NCBI RefSeq assembly: GCF_963678975.1
Contig: NC_089274.1
Span: 7,966,143 to 8,030,142, forward strand
DNA from: Dysidea avara
Lineage: Eukaryota; Porifera; Demospongiae; Dictyoceratida; Dysideidae
DNA: 64,000 bases
Direction: 5' to 3'
A program made the translations under genes and the position numbers. The notes beneath the pieces are model-generated. The model did not search any database and was not told the DNA's origin. It saw nothing but the letters and a program-made list of their open reading frames with translations. Of this stretch, positions 1 to 11,287 are shown piece after piece. Each line of letters begins with the position of its first letter. Within the stretch, counting starts at the first letter, position 1.

Positions 1-393
1 CATCTGATCACAGCTAAGTACAGTGCTGTGAATAGCATGTTAACAAATCGAATAATGTCATACCGACTGAATAGTCAAATATCCAAATATTAATTTCAGC
101 ACTAGTAACTATCATAACAAGTATCCCAGTTAAAAGTATGTGACTGCTTTATTATTATTAGAGTGTCCCGATCAATTTTGGTAGTACAAAGTCAACACAG
201 TGTGCTGTGTATGTATGTACTGTTCTGGTATCCTTGTTTTTGTCATCACGGGCTAAGGTACCTACGTATGAAAATTTTAACATTGAAGTGTATTGTTTAG
301 AGCTATGATGCTACGATACTTTGCAGCATCTCATCCATCATTATCTATGGTGAATGTTTTTGAGTATATGTTTACAATGTACGAGTACTGAGA

Positions 394-1196
394 ATGCCAT
401 ATTATGGGGCCTGATCTATTTTGTGGACTGGACTCATGGGCTGGACTCACGGACTGGACTCATGGACTGGACTCACGGACTGGACTCATGGACTGGACTC
501 GTGGACTGGACTCGCAGACTGGACTCGTGGACTGGACTCGTGGACTGGACTCACAGACTGAACTGCATGGAAACAGCTTTTAAACAATAATACAGGCATT
601 ATCCATATCTTGCAACACTGGAGATACCACTATCGAGCTGCAACTGCTGGTACTGCTTTTCCTTACAATTCGTGAAACTAGCACGTGTACTATTTAATTA
701 GAATACACTTATGACACATGTGTACTAGCAGCAATATAGCGTGATAAAGGCTTTTATTATAGCGTAGATGTTTTCCTTTCTTGCTTTAGCACTAGTGCTA
801 GGGCTGTATAGATGAGCCAGTAATTATTCTTAGCAGGTAGCCAAGGTGGTACCACTGGGCAAGGTGATGGGGCTATGCAAATAAACTGGCTCATCACTAC
901 AGCCCTAACACTAGTGCTAAGTACTGAAGCAACAAAGGAAAACATCTCCTCTACAACATTAGCCTCTATCATGCTTTATCACTGCTAGTACACGTGTATT
1001 GTAAGTGTATTGTAAATTAGTGTATGTGATAGTTTCACGTTGATGACTTGTAAGGAAGAGTAGTACCAGTAGTAACTCGATAGTAGTGTCTCCAGTGTTG
1101 CAAGGGAAGGATAATGCCTGGATTATTGTTTAAAAGTTGTTTCCAACTCAGTCCATGAGTCCAGTCGCGAAATAGATTAGATCCCATATATGGTAT
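394..1196. repeat. Large imperfect palindrome (foldback element)
   Basis: The left arm (about 394-823) and right arm (about 882-1196) are imperfect reverse complements, with a spacer of about 60 bp. Matched blocks include GCACTAGTGCTAGGGCTGTA (from 787) against its complement near 899-918, and CTTGCAACACTGGAGA (from 611) against its complement near 1091. It lies in the presumed intron upstream of the first visible exon of gene 1. No open frame in it looks real. The left arm is longer because of an internal tandem expansion. Confidence 0.75.
424..562 (+). repeat. 13-bp minisatellite in one foldback arm
   Basis: About ten copies of a 13-bp unit of the form ACTGGACTCAYGG. The opposite arm of the palindrome (near 1150-1175) has only one or two copies, so the array expanded in one arm after the foldback formed. 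Its open frame (WTHGLDS...) is an artefact of the repeat. Confidence 0.85.
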
Positions 1197-1233
1197 AGAT
1201 ACAATCATGAAGAATAAGTGTCAATCTTTACGT

Positions 1234-1922
1234 TTAACCCTCTCACCGCCACAACTGCCATATGGTGGTTTTTATTATAAACGCCCGTAGCATCACATTC
1301 TAATCACTCTGTAACTTCAGTTGAACGTTTTAGTAGCCTCTGTGCTTATCCTGTAGTGGGCACTCCCTTAAATGAACGGGAACAGGGATAACCGGTCTCT
1401 CATGCACTATTGCGCGGTTAGATGATGCAATCGCGTACTTTTGGAACGTTGATAACAAGCATTGTAGATGATTCTTCGACATGATAATGGCACTACTAAT
1501 AAAGAGAAACAGTAAGGAGAGGGATTATGTAGGTTGGAGTGGAGTGTTGCTACTTTTGTATGCCTCAAAACAGTGACCGTGTGCTTGTATGCGCATGCGC
1601 ACTTGCTCAAATGCTGGAAAACCAGACTTAGAGATAATCGCTTCAACTGTAAACAGGTTAGCGATGTTTATTGTATTATTATAAACAGTGCTAGCCTATA
1701 AAGTAGTGAAATTTCATGTCGGGTTTCACTTAGATCGATTTTCGTACTTTAAAGTTATGTAATGGATTTGTGGTTGCTCTTGTGTAAACAACAACTTCAT
1801 AATCGAATTCCTTGTTCTATAGTGAGTAAATTGATACATAATTTTATGGTATGGTATGTAAGTTATGGCAGTTTAGAAACAGTAGATTGGAGCCTCTACA
1901 AATTTGGCGGTGAGGGGGTTAA
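1234..1922. mobile_element. piggyBac-like MITE with TTAA target sites
   Basis: TTAA at 1234-1237 is followed by CCCTCTCACCGCCA. The other end, 1905-1918, is the near-exact complement and is followed by TTAA at 1919-1922. A TTAA duplication and CCC-starting TIRs are the piggyBac hallmark. About 680 bp inside with no transposase, so non-autonomous. Confidence 0.72.
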
Positions 1923-2342
1923 TTAATTAACATAAATGGCAGTGTGTGCATAGGTATTCCATGCACCAATGAAATTGGGATGCAGCTTTCTGAGAATGTG
2001 CCTTAGGAAGTAACACAACGAATACAGTATTTTGTTACACCATGGCTTTTATATAATATGGTGCAACTTGCATTGTGGGCAATGCAGTGGATGCATGGGC
2101 TGTGTAAGCGTGGTGACTTGGGTACCCTCATAGTGGTTTACATGTTTGTCCTGAAGTGTTATTAAGTAGCTATCATCTTGTGAGTCAATCTGGCACCATA
2201 ATAAGAATTACATGTACCCTCATGGGGTGACTGTATGTATGTGTGCATGTATTCATAGTTTATGTACACATTTATGCAAGATCACAATTTTCATAACATG
2301 ATCCAACCGCCATTAAAGCATAACATGAATTTACTACTATAG

Positions 2343-2490
2343 GAAAGTGTTTCATATTGGCTAGATAGTTTAAGACTACCCCAGTACAAGACACTGTTTG
2401 AAACAGAGGGATATTCTACTGTTGATGATGTCGAAAGTTTGAAAGGACTCACAGAAGATGACCTACGAGATATAGGCATTACCAGGCGAG
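2343..2490 (+). CDS. Gene 1 exon: SAM domain
   Basis: Starts after the acceptor ...TACTATAG and ends at the donor G|GTAATA, phase 0 in and phase 1 out. The translation begins ESVSYWLDSLRLPQY and contains LFETEGYSTVDDVESLKGL and DIGITRRG, the usual SAM landmarks: W-L near the start, an EGY turn, and the GI-x-x-x-G helix 5 entry. The last 20 nt of the intron before it closely match the intron before the equivalent exon of gene 2. Confidence 0.88.
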
Positions 2491-5400
2491 GTAATACACT
2501 ATTGCAATTATCACCCTTTGCATAAAATTAATTGATTTGTGGAGGTGTTCTTTTAAACCAATGGAATCAATCTTGTCTAAATCAACCAATGGAATTGTTA
2601 GACAGGTGGATTAGTATATTGATTGCTAAAAAATGACCATTTTAGTTAGGCAGCCTTTCTATACTTTCTATATCTAAGGTGACCAGTGAGACATGTTCTA
2701 GAGTATAAGTCTGCAATATATTAAGACATATTACATATGTATGGAGCTAATAAGGGATATGACTGTAATACACACGCAACTCCTGAGAGCATGCAGTGTT
2801 TGAGGGAGAATGCGTATATTATTTCAGTCTTATTCCGAGTAATCATATGCTACACCCCAGTAGCTGAAACGATCAGAAATAGCAATTTATAATGAAACAA
2901 TACCTGTTAGTGATCAAAATCAGCAGAATCATTCAGGTATTTGAGAGTCTTTAGTGATGCCTCTCCCAACTATTCATGATTATATACTGATGAAGGAGAC
3001 AAGAGTTCATCGGTAATTCACTCAGCAACCCAGGTAATTAATAATTGATTGATTTAGGCACTTGTTATTAGAGACTGGTTTTTTGTTAAGGTAAGGATTT
3101 TGCAAAATGCGCGAAGCATAATAATGTGGTAAGAGTAGCCACAAACCGTGGCATATCACTTATATACTACACTGTGGCATTTTTGATCTTTGACCACCAC
3201 AGGTGTGGTATATATTATTATACAGTTGTAGAATGGATTTTACAGCTGCTTTGACATTACATCTCATTTCATTTTTGCAGTAAATATAATTATTATGGCT
3301 ATGTGCCTGTTGCGGCGTTCTCTAAAACAACACATAATTAGGTATTGTGTTATTATAGCTCACCTCAACCAGTTGATGTTGGGTCTTCGGTACTTGCAGT
3401 ATCCTAGCAATCGTAAGTGTGCTATATTTTAATGTGTGTGATATGTGGTTATTAATTCACCAAATTACCATTGCAGAGATGATTGCACGTCATCACATTT
3501 AGGAATTGTACGATGTACATTTGTGCAAAAATTAAGTGTGTTATGTTTATTTGTGTCCTAATGCTAAATCTGGCCATGGATATTTAATCACTATTGTGAC
3601 TGGTACTGGTGACTTACAGGAGAATAGGTCACATTCTGATCTTCATTGTTATGAAGCAATTGTTTATAGGGAAAAGGCTATTTGTTTGTCTGAAAAACAC
3701 CTATTACTGTTGCATCAACTCTGTCTTAAAGAAAGCTATATTCTATATGGCAATTTATGTCATGGTGATTTGATGGTTGAAAGCAAATTCATCTGTGTAG
3801 AAATAATGCCTCCCCCCTCCCATAAAGTAATGTTCTAATCTAGCTAACTCACATGTACACATTAAACTGTGAAGAATTTTTTACCCCAGTATCTGGTGAG
3901 TGTTCAGGATAAGCACATGCACTGCATTAATAGCTACTCACAAAATGTTGAAACAAAGCTAAAACTATGCTCTGATCAGTATGTGAGCTATTAGGTTAAT
4001 CCACCATATACCGTACAGCGTAATAATTAAAATTTTTGACGAATTCTCTATCTTTTGAATTTTGACAAGGAAAATATTGACGAATGTCCTGCACCAGAAG
4101 TATTCTAATTTACTAGTCATGTGAGCTTTGATGAGGAAATTTTTGGTGAATGACAAGCATTTTGTCAAATTGGTCAAAATTTCCCCTGTCAAATTATTAT
4201 GCCGTACGGTATGCATAGTGGCTATAATGGTTAGAGGGTTAAATGCTACACACATGTTTAGCAAATGTACAACTTCAGAAGCATTTTTGGGGATACTCAT
4301 GTTCAAGACTAATAAGCAATATCAGTGGCGGATCTAGATGGGTTTCTGGGGTTTCGACAGAAACCCACTTTTAAATTTAGCTCAGTACGTGGCAGTCTAA
4401 ATAGCTACATAAACATTACTGTACTGACAATTTGTCATAGCATACAACTCTATACCACTGTATTTCAGTAGCATGCAGGCAGTTGCACTTAACTGATACC
4501 ATTTATAGCTATTAAACTCTCAGCAACACTTCGCTTTTTACCTCCCACTGCATTATTAGAAACGATCAAGATACTCTAATAGAGCAGTCAAGTAACTATA
4601 TTATAATAGAACAATCATTTACAGTTTAAAGCATTGGATTTATTGTAATTGTCAACTAAAAATAGCCTAAAATCCAATCTCATATAGCTTCTAAAATCTC
4701 AAAAATTTCTGGAGAAATGTCATCAGATACCTTATTCAGCTATAGGGTCAACTTTCAGAAACCCCCTTTTAAAAATCCTAGATCTGCCACTGAATATATA
4801 ACTTTGGCCATTTGATTCAAAACAAGAATCAGGCCAAATCTTATAATAAACCAGTTGTGCAAATACTGCATGCATGCATACAGTATCTTTCACTCATTAC
4901 ATGCATGTAGTGATTAAATGTATCCTAGGGAACAGTGGACTTAGCTTTAGAAACAAGCAAGCCTTCAACTATTCAGTGTATATGAAATTGTCTTATGTGA
5001 ACATGTTTGTATTATAATTTTGTGTTGGGTTTGATAACGTATGAAAACATATTTTTATTGGCTATTGTTTGTGTGTTAGTTGACATTCGTATTAACAAGA
5101 CCAGAGCTCAAATGGAGATTGCTTTGAAAGATAACAGCATCAATGTTCGTGATTCAGAAGAGTACAGTTTTTGGGAGGATTTAGTTGCAAAGAAGCTTAA
5201 ACCTGAATCTGCAAACCTAAGTAAAGTAGAAGAGCTAAAAAAGAGTCTGAGAGATCTTCGCAACTTCTGTTTGTTAATAGTACTACTTACTAACATCATG
5301 TGGATCGTGTTCCTGTACACCTTAGTGTTTGAGGCACTGGCCAAGTATAATCTGCCTGTTCGAGCATTCAGTCTACTGTTTCTGCTTATTTTTAGTGTTA

Positions 5401-5537
5401 TTGTTCTAATCCAGTTTATTGCTATGTTATTTCACCGTTTTATTACTCTGTTACATGTACTAGCAGGGATTAGACCAACTCGCAAAGATATTGCTTCATC
5501 TGATTGGGTGGACGTATCCCTTATGCCACAAAGTTGA
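2343..5537 (+). CDS. Chitin synthase gene 1, 3' end only (3 exons)
   Basis: C-terminal part of a membrane chitin synthase (GT2; UDP-GlcNAc to chitin). The catalytic exons must lie left of the window. Exons 2343-2490, 3359-3412 and 5080-5537 join in phase (1, then 1) with AG/GT borders at every junction. They encode most of a SAM domain, its last helix, then a charged linker and two strongly hydrophobic segments ending at TGA 5535-5537. The call rests on close similarity, exon by exon, to the complete chitin synthase downstream, with identical exon lengths (148 and 54 nt), phases and order. The exon equivalent to the first SAM of gene 2 is not visible in 1-2342, so that intron is longer here than the 68-nt intron in gene 2. 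The two final exons have diverged in sequence but kept the membrane segments, which fits an old tandem duplication with both copies under constraint. Confidence 0.88.
3359..3412 (+). CDS. Gene 1 exon: end of SAM helix 5
   Basis: Only 54 nt, after ...TTATTATAG and before GTAAGTGT; phase 1 in and out. It encodes HLNQLMLGLRYLQYPSN plus two split codons. It matches in length, phase and sequence the exon at 38036-38089 of gene 2, which makes this short exon credible. Confidence 0.82.
3995..4241. mobile_element. Small TTAA-flanked MITE, left end eroded
   Basis: Arms 4001-4040 and 4186-4221 are inverted copies around a CCGTACGG-like block. The right end reads toward GTTAGAGGG then TTAA at 4238-4241, and a TTAA lies at 3995-3998. 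It resembles a piggyBac-type MITE whose left terminus is partly lost. In intron 2 of the visible part of gene 1. Confidence 0.45.
4323..4792. mobile_element. hAT-like MITE, CAGTGGCGGATCTAG ends
   Basis: TIRs CAGTGGCGGATCTAG (4323-4337) and CTAGATCTGCCACTG (4778-4792), flanked by the 5-bp direct repeat AATAT (4318-4322, 4793-4797). The 470-bp interior contains one copy of the recurrent motif at 4563-4590. No coding capacity. Inserted in an intron of gene 1. Confidence 0.75.
5080..5537 (+). CDS. Gene 1 last exon: chitin synthase C-terminal membrane domain
   Basis: After the acceptor GTGTGTTAG; the open frame that runs upstream to 5007 is intron read-through. It encodes a charged linker with FWEDLVAKKLKPES and ELKKSLRDLRN, the region that in animal chitin synthases precedes the final membrane helices, then two hydrophobic segments of about 20-25 residues and a short tail. 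Stop TGA. I see no AATAAA close downstream. Confidence 0.86.
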
Positions 5538-6340
5538 TATTTTTATACCTTATGCACATGTATGTGTTAACTGCTTGTTAACTAACAGTGTATAACTACC
5601 TGCAGATTCTATTTATTATATTAAGAATTTTATACATTGGTTGAGACTTAGCTAAATTGCTTATATGCAACCTAAGATAGTTCGAAAATTGTCATGCATA
5701 TTGTATTCAATAATATGCATTGATGGTGGATGACATCACGTAAGTGTTAATGCCTTATTCATTACAGCTATATAATCACCACTGTATGCATGTTCTTTTC
5801 TATGATGTGTATATGTATATATTGTTATATATACACAAGAAGCTTTAAATTTACATGTCTTGTGCCACTCACAAAAGAAATTAAGGTTTAACTTTTATAT
5901 GTAGTAGCTAATGCCTACAAAACTTGGCATGTAGCTATGTATATACACAGCACAACGTTATTATGTATCCCTAATGCTGTTGTAAAGTATTTAGTACTAA
6001 AATTATACATTTCTTTGATAGCTAGCTGTAATAATCTGATTTTACATGTCAAAGCAGTCTTTTCTTGTTGCCATTTTGATATGGGTCATATAGGGTATTG
6101 ACATATTGATTAATAATCAATACATTAACGGAACTGATTGAAAACTCATCAAAATTTGAAATTCGCAAATTTTGTAGGTAATCAACTTCATGGCTCTGTA
6201 CAAGGCTCACAGTTCCAGGCATGACAACATACCAGCTGCAAGAGTTCATCTAACAATACTATTTCTCCACCTGAAGAACAACCTCAAATGGAGCAGGATA
6301 CCCCTGCTGAATGACTAGATAATCTCCATAGATCTACCCC
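5538..6340. other. 3' flank of gene 1, no feature seen
   Basis: AT-rich, no supported gene, no clear polyadenylation hexamer near the stop. An ORF on the - strand (6049-6249) matches nothing I recognise. Confidence 0.5.
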
Positions 6341-8510
6341 CACATTAAATTTTATCAGTTTAAATTGTCATAGTGTAAGAAGTCTATCTAAAAGAAATCA
6401 ACTCGCTGCACTTATTACTGAGCACAATGTTGATGTTATTATGGGATACGAATCACATTTAGACTGTTCCATTTCTTCATCTGAGATTTTACCATTAACT
6501 TACTGCAAAGATCAATGTCTTGGAGGTGGCAGAGTATTGATTGGGATTCGTAACCATTTAAATGCTACAGTTGAATCATGGTTAGATAGTATGTCTGAAT
6601 CAATTTGGGTCACAATTTTACTTTCCAAAAGTCTCCCTTTATACACATGTTCTTTATAGACCACCTAACAATGATCAAAGTCCACTCAACCAAGTTAACA
6701 ATGCCATTGAAACTTATATGAAAAAGAATCCCCCCAAACTAGCTTAATTGTTGCAGGAGACTTCAATGTACCAGATATTGTATGGACTGAAGGTTATGGC
6801 CAAACCAAATCTAGCCCACTGCAGTAAATTATTCCCTATTAGACCTAGCTAGGTACAACCACCTTGAACAATTAATACATGAGAATACTTGGCAGAACCA
6901 CATACTGGATCTTGTATTTTACTCCAATCCTGCACATGCCTCCAATGTGAAAGTAGTTCCTGGTATATCAGACCACAAAGCAGTATTTTTCTGCTTCAAT
7001 ACAAGCCCTCTAATCTGAGAAAACTAAATGGAATATTTATTTATATGGCAAAGGTAATTTTGATGCAATAAAACAACATCTTCAGTGTTTTCAAAACTCA
7101 TTCCTATTAACAGATTTGCACAATAACACAGTCCAAGAAAATTGGTCTCTTTTTAAAAAAGAGCTAGTAGCTGCCATCAACCTCCACATTCCTCAAATAC
7201 CTGTTAAATCATCCCACCACCTTCCATAGCTCAATAAATTAAATACATCAGAGTCAAATTAAAATGAAACAGAGAAAGCGGTTGTATGATAAAGCTAAAT
7301 CATCCCAAGCACCAGAAGACTGGGCAGCATATCACACTATTAAGAATGAAATTACTGCTGATATAAACACTCTCATACAAACTATCAAAACAGACTATTC
7401 GACAATGAAGGCCATGCATCAAGAACTTCTGGAAGTATGTAAAACTTTTTACAAAAAGACCATGTTGGAGTTAGCCCACTATATAAATGGGAAAGTCTTG
7501 GTTAATGGTGCTGAAAAGGCAGATTGACTAAACAACCAGTTTTATTCAGTGTTCACCAATTAGGATCTAACCAACTTACCACCACCTGACTTGGAACCTC
7601 ACATCCCCATGTCAGATATTTCCTTTTCTATTCATGGTATAATCAACTTACTACAGAGCTTGGATGTTAACAAATCCCCTGTACCTGTTGGAATTCCAGC
7701 AGTCATTCTTAAAATCATATGCATTAGAGATTGTGCCAATACTACAAGTAATTTTTACACAGTCAATTACTACAAACTCTATTCCTGATGACTGGCTCTT
7801 TGAAAATGTGGTTCCTGTCTTTAAAAGCTTAAGGGGGAAGGTTTTTACCATTTCATTGACCTCCATTTGTTGTAACTTGTAAGCTAATGGAGCATGTTTT
7901 GTACACTTCAATGCATGATGAATCATCCTACTCAATGTTGAATCCTGAGTGAACAGCAATATGGTTTTAGACAGGGACATTCATGTGAAATGCAACTAAT
8001 AAATGTAGTAGAGGATGTTTAGAGAGCACTTGACCAACAGAAACAAGTAGACCTTATTATGCTTGACTTCCGAAAAGCTTTTTACTCATCAAAGATTGCT
8101 ATGTAAACTAAAGAAATATGGTATTGGTGGTCAGATGCTTGAATGGATATCACTCTGGTTAACAAACAGATTACAACGTGTTACTGTTGATGATACTGCA
8201 TCTAAGTGGGTTCGAGTTAAGCCCGGAGTTCCTCAGGGCACTGTGCTGGGTCCTCAGCTGTTTCTTATCTACATGAATGACATTGGATTTGGTGTTTCTT
8301 CAACATTGAGGTTATTTGCAGATGACTGTATTCTGTACCATGTGCCCCAAGATATACTGAGATATTACAGTAAGATCTTAATCTAATTACTGAATGGTGC
8401 AAACATTGGCAGATGAGATTGAACGTAGACAAATGTGTTAATTTACAATGCTACAGATCTTTTAGTCCACTTCTTATGAGCTATCTTATTGAGAGTCATA
8501 CCCTGAAAAG
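6340..8510 (+). pseudogene. Decayed non-LTR retrotransposon (LINE), EN and RT parts
   Basis: Several frames carry pieces of one LINE polyprotein in order. Endonuclease pieces: LNCHSVRSLSKRNQLAALI near 6360, a YRPPNND block near 6657, VAGDFNVPDI near 6757, and ISDHKAVFF near 6967. RT pieces: a PDDWL..NVVPVFK block near 7785, DFRKAF near 8067, and VKPGVPQGTVLGPQLF then LRLFADDCILYH at 8215-8345. Stops and frameshifts separate them, so it is dead. The jockey/CR1/L2-like order (EN then RT) is clear but the clade is not. The element continues after an inserted MITE at 8742. Confidence 0.82.
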
Positions 8511-8733
8511 CAGTGGCGGAGGAAGTATAGTTGATATGACAAACTACATAAAAATCCTTACATAGCTCGCTACACACTGCTCTAATACTATGATTGCTTT
8601 ATTAGAGTGGCTATCTCGATCTTTATCACAGCTGCAGTTTCCAGCCCCACTCCAAGAAGGATAATTTTAGTGTGATATCATTCTGAGGGAGGGCTTCAGC
8701 CCCCTAGCCCCCCCCCCCCCCCCCCCCCCCATG
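8511..8733. mobile_element. hAT-like MITE nested in the LINE
   Basis: Starts CAGTGGCGGAGGAAGTA and ends in a C-run near 8730. Flanked by CTGAAAAG (8503-8510) and TTGAAAAG (8734-8741), an 8-bp duplication with one mismatch. The LINE frame resumes immediately after, which shows the nesting. It contains a reverse-oriented copy of the recurrent motif (8591-8621) and is related to the copy at 59756-60084. The right TIR is degraded. Confidence 0.65.
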
Positions 8734-9102
8734 TTGAAAAGCATCAATCAACATCCTTGCCTAGGTGTGATGCTTGACAAAACAATGTCCTTTATTTCGC
8801 ATATAAACAACACTGTGTCTAAGACATCTAAAGAGAAACCTTTCCAACTGCCGAAACTGCACATCTCAGTCTTGTTCGGCCTACCTTAGCACTGTATGGG
8901 ACCCCTATCAAGCAGTTTACATTACCAACATTGAGAAGATTGGGTGCTAAATGACTACAGTAGATACAGCAGTGTAACATCAATGCTCAAACAATTGCAA
9001 TGGCCCACCTTGGAAGAAGGCTAGCTGCTCTACAAAGTTAACAATAACCTTATTGCACTTCAAGTACCACCATACTACCAAACACATCCTACTCTAACAA
9101 GA
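8734..9102 (+). pseudogene. LINE continuation (post-RT region)
   Basis: Directly after the MITE the sequence reads LKSINQHPCLGVMLDKTMSF, the post-RT 'YLGV-x-LD' region expected next in the same LINE, then decays with stops. It ends where a - strand LINE tail with (TTA)n begins. Confidence 0.6.
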
Positions 9103-9545
9103 CTTTATTATTATTATTATTTAATGGGCTTGTAGATGCCAAGGCAAGCTAACTTGTCAGGCTAGGCCGCAGGCCTTTGAAGGTGCCCATATCTAGATTG
9201 CTTCCAAAAATTATCCAAGCGCAGCTTGAAGGTTGCAACTGTTGGTGCTGAAATGATAAAGTCAGGTAAGGAGTTACATAGATTGACTATTCTATTTGTA
9301 AAAAAGTTCTGCCTAACAAGTAATCTTGATCTTTCTTTAAAAAGCTTAAAAGAGTGGCCCCTGGTGGTAGCAGTATTTAAAGTAAAAAATGTAGATGGGT
9401 CCAAGTCATAATGTCGTTTAAGTATCTTATATGTTTCAATCATATCACCCCTTTGACGTCTGCAATACAGAGAATAAAGATCCAGAATTTCAAGACGGCT
9501 TTCATAAGTCAAGTGTGCTAATCCGCGAAGGTGTTTAGTTACCAA
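9103..9545 (-). pseudogene. LINE 3' end, 5'-truncated, - strand
   Basis: An open frame on the - strand (127 aa) shows the typical C-terminal part of a LINE ORF2: RRQRGDMIETYKIL, TTRGHSFKLFKERSR, FFTNRIVNLCNSLP and a final FKLRLDNF. The 3' end on the - strand runs into an (AAT)n microsatellite at 9105-9121, a normal tail for CR1/L2-like elements. Confidence 0.75.
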
Positions 9546-9739
9546 TCCTCCATTACCAATCCTCCATTACCAATCCATTACTTATTATCTAATTGGTAAT
9601 TAGATACTTCATTACCAATCCTCCTTTATACACATTACTTCCAACGACAGTAGCATCCATTTCAATCTAGCATCTAATTAACAATTAACTACTCTAATTT
9701 CTTTTTTACCTGGGTGTATCAGCAGTGCTGCCAACCCGG

Positions 9740-9975
9740 TTTGATAAAATAATATTGAAAGGGACACGCCCCCCAAAATGGTGTAAAAACACAGTGATTA
9801 AAATCCTTACATAGCTCGATACACACTGCTATGACTGCTTTATTAGTCTATTAGCTAGAGCATCTCAATATTTATCACGGTTTTCAGCCCCACTCAAAGA
9901 AGGATGATTTCGGCGTGATATCATTCTGAGGGGGGCAAGCCCCCTCGGCAGACCGAGGGGGGGGGGCTTTAGCCT
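9740..9975. repeat. Remnant of the GGCGGAGG-type MITE family
   Basis: Shares AAAATCCTTACATAGCTCG, the GCTATGACTGCTTTATTAG block (the recurrent motif, reverse strand) and CCAGCCCCACT..AAGAAGGAT..TCTGAGG with the MITEs at 8511 and 59756. Ends not identifiable. Confidence 0.55.
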
Positions 9976-9989
9976 CCCCTTTTAAAAAT

Positions 9990-10075
9990 AATTATTTTAT
10001 TAATGCTTTACAGCACAACTGCTGAAGGTCTGTAGGACACCTGGTCCTACAGCCTGCTCAAAGACTTTAGCTACA
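9990..10075 (-). repeat. LINE/SINE 3' tail, - strand
   Basis: Read on the - strand it is GGCTGTAGGACCAGGTGTCC, then an ACCTTCAGCA segment, then GCTGTAAAGCATTAATAAA. It matches the tail at 59650-59725 and, more loosely, the LINE end at 45302. Probably the 3' recognition end shared by one LINE clade and its dependents. Confidence 0.6.
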
Positions 10076-10167
10076 TAAGGTGTGTTTGAAAAGTAGCTGC
10101 AGGTTCGAGGCTGCCCAGGTCCAGTCATGGATTTTTTCTTCTTTCTCCTACTTTTCAAACATACTTA
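10076..10167 (+). repeat. Hairpin with tRNA-like core, copy 1
   Basis: Inverted arms 10076-10096 (TAAGGTGTGTTTGAAAAGTAG) and 10148-10167 enclose a core of about 51 bp with CTGCAGGTTCGAGGC, AGGTCCAGTCATGG and a T-run. GGTTCGAGGCT fits a pol III B box, and the T-run could end transcription. The same core occurs at 10601 and 59546 next to unrelated sequence. Confidence 0.6.
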
Positions 10168-10562
10168 GTGCAGTTAGTATAAACATCTTAGGCCTTTATA
10201 GGGCCTTCTGGTATACAGGCTCTGCCTTTACCAGGCATAATCATAATAAGCTTACACAACATTTTTTTGTGTTTAGACTGACTAGTTTAAGGTGAATTCC
10301 CATAGTCTTGGTAACGGGTGAATCCCATGCAATACATTACGCATTGGACAAAATGACGAAGAAACTGTGCACGTAGCTATCCGCTGCAGCTGCAGCCATG
10401 AAAATAAGGTGGAGTATTCCTTAGTATGTGAGTAATTAGCAGACGGTTTTTTTGTGAGTACCACTACGTAATGTTGTGGGCCATAGGCGGCAGAAAGATG
10501 ATCTCTAGAATTCCTATGGATATAATTACATGAAAATAACAAGGAGAAAACATCTTGACCAC

Positions 10563-10695
10563 CTGGTAGACTCCTGTAAGCATTCGAGCATAAATCGGAT
10601 GGCTGCAGGTTCGAGGCTACCTAGGTCCAGTCATGGATTTTTTTTCTCCTTTCTCCAATCCGATTAACGCTCGAACGCTTACAGGAGTCTGCCAG
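10563..10695 (+). repeat. Hairpin with tRNA-like core, copy 2
   Basis: A 38-bp inverted pair (10563-10600 and 10658-10695, few mismatches; includes GACTCCTGTAAGC) encloses the same core at 10601-10657. The stem sequence is unrelated to that of copy 1. Confidence 0.65.
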
Positions 10696-10727
10696 GCGTT
10701 CAGGATATTTTCTTCTTACTATTTTCA

Positions 10728-11150
10728 TGTATTATTATTATTATTATTATTGTTACTGAGCAGGCAGCACAGCTGATATGCTCAGGAAAAAAAGCAATCA
10801 TAAAATGAATTTAGCTACGTAGTTACAAAGATTTCAGTTATTGAGTTCCATGCAATGTTTGCAGTTCCACTGAAAAAGAGTCAATATTGCTGCTCTCAAT
10901 GATGGAAGATGGTAAGTTGTTCCAATCCTTAATTGATCTGGAGAAAAAGCTCTGTTGGTATGCATAGGTAGATGAATTTGGTAGAATAAAATGATGTGGG
11001 TGATATAGTCTGGTGGATCTTGTCATTGAAATAAAATGAGGAGGAATTGACAGTGAATAATCTTGATGTATAATTTTAAAAAGTGCTTGTAATCTGGATA
11101 TTTTATGTATTTGTATCCATAGGAACCCTAGAGAGTGACTTATTATCTAA
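10728..11150 (-). pseudogene. LINE 3' end, - strand
   Basis: The - strand frame gives HFILPNSSTYAYQQSFFSRS then IKDWNNLPSSI, the C terminus of a LINE ORF2. It is followed by a 3' UTR ending CAGCTGTGCTGCCTGCTCAG, then (AAT)n. The same family recurs at 50606-51110 (-) and, as a short piece, at 63055-63190 (+). Confidence 0.68.
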
Positions 11151-11287
11151 GTACCCCAAATGGAACCAAATGGACATTGTTTTTTTATGATTAAAGTACC
11201 TGGTAAAGGCAGAGCCTGTATACCAGAAGGCTTACATGAATAATACTTCAGGTAGCTACGAAGTTTGAGTTGTTGCCCTAGAGCGCA

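Noticed and set aside
3536..3838. 100-codon open frame, + strand
   Set aside because: Lies in a gene 1 intron, matches no motif, and has no splice context joining it to the SAM or C-terminal exons, which already join in phase without it.
8701..8730. Homopolymer C/G runs (also 47899, 59771, 61931, 62737) as structured regulatory DNA
   Set aside because: Each lies at or near a MITE end and looks like slippage growth of a short run in that family; lengths may also be assembly-dependent.
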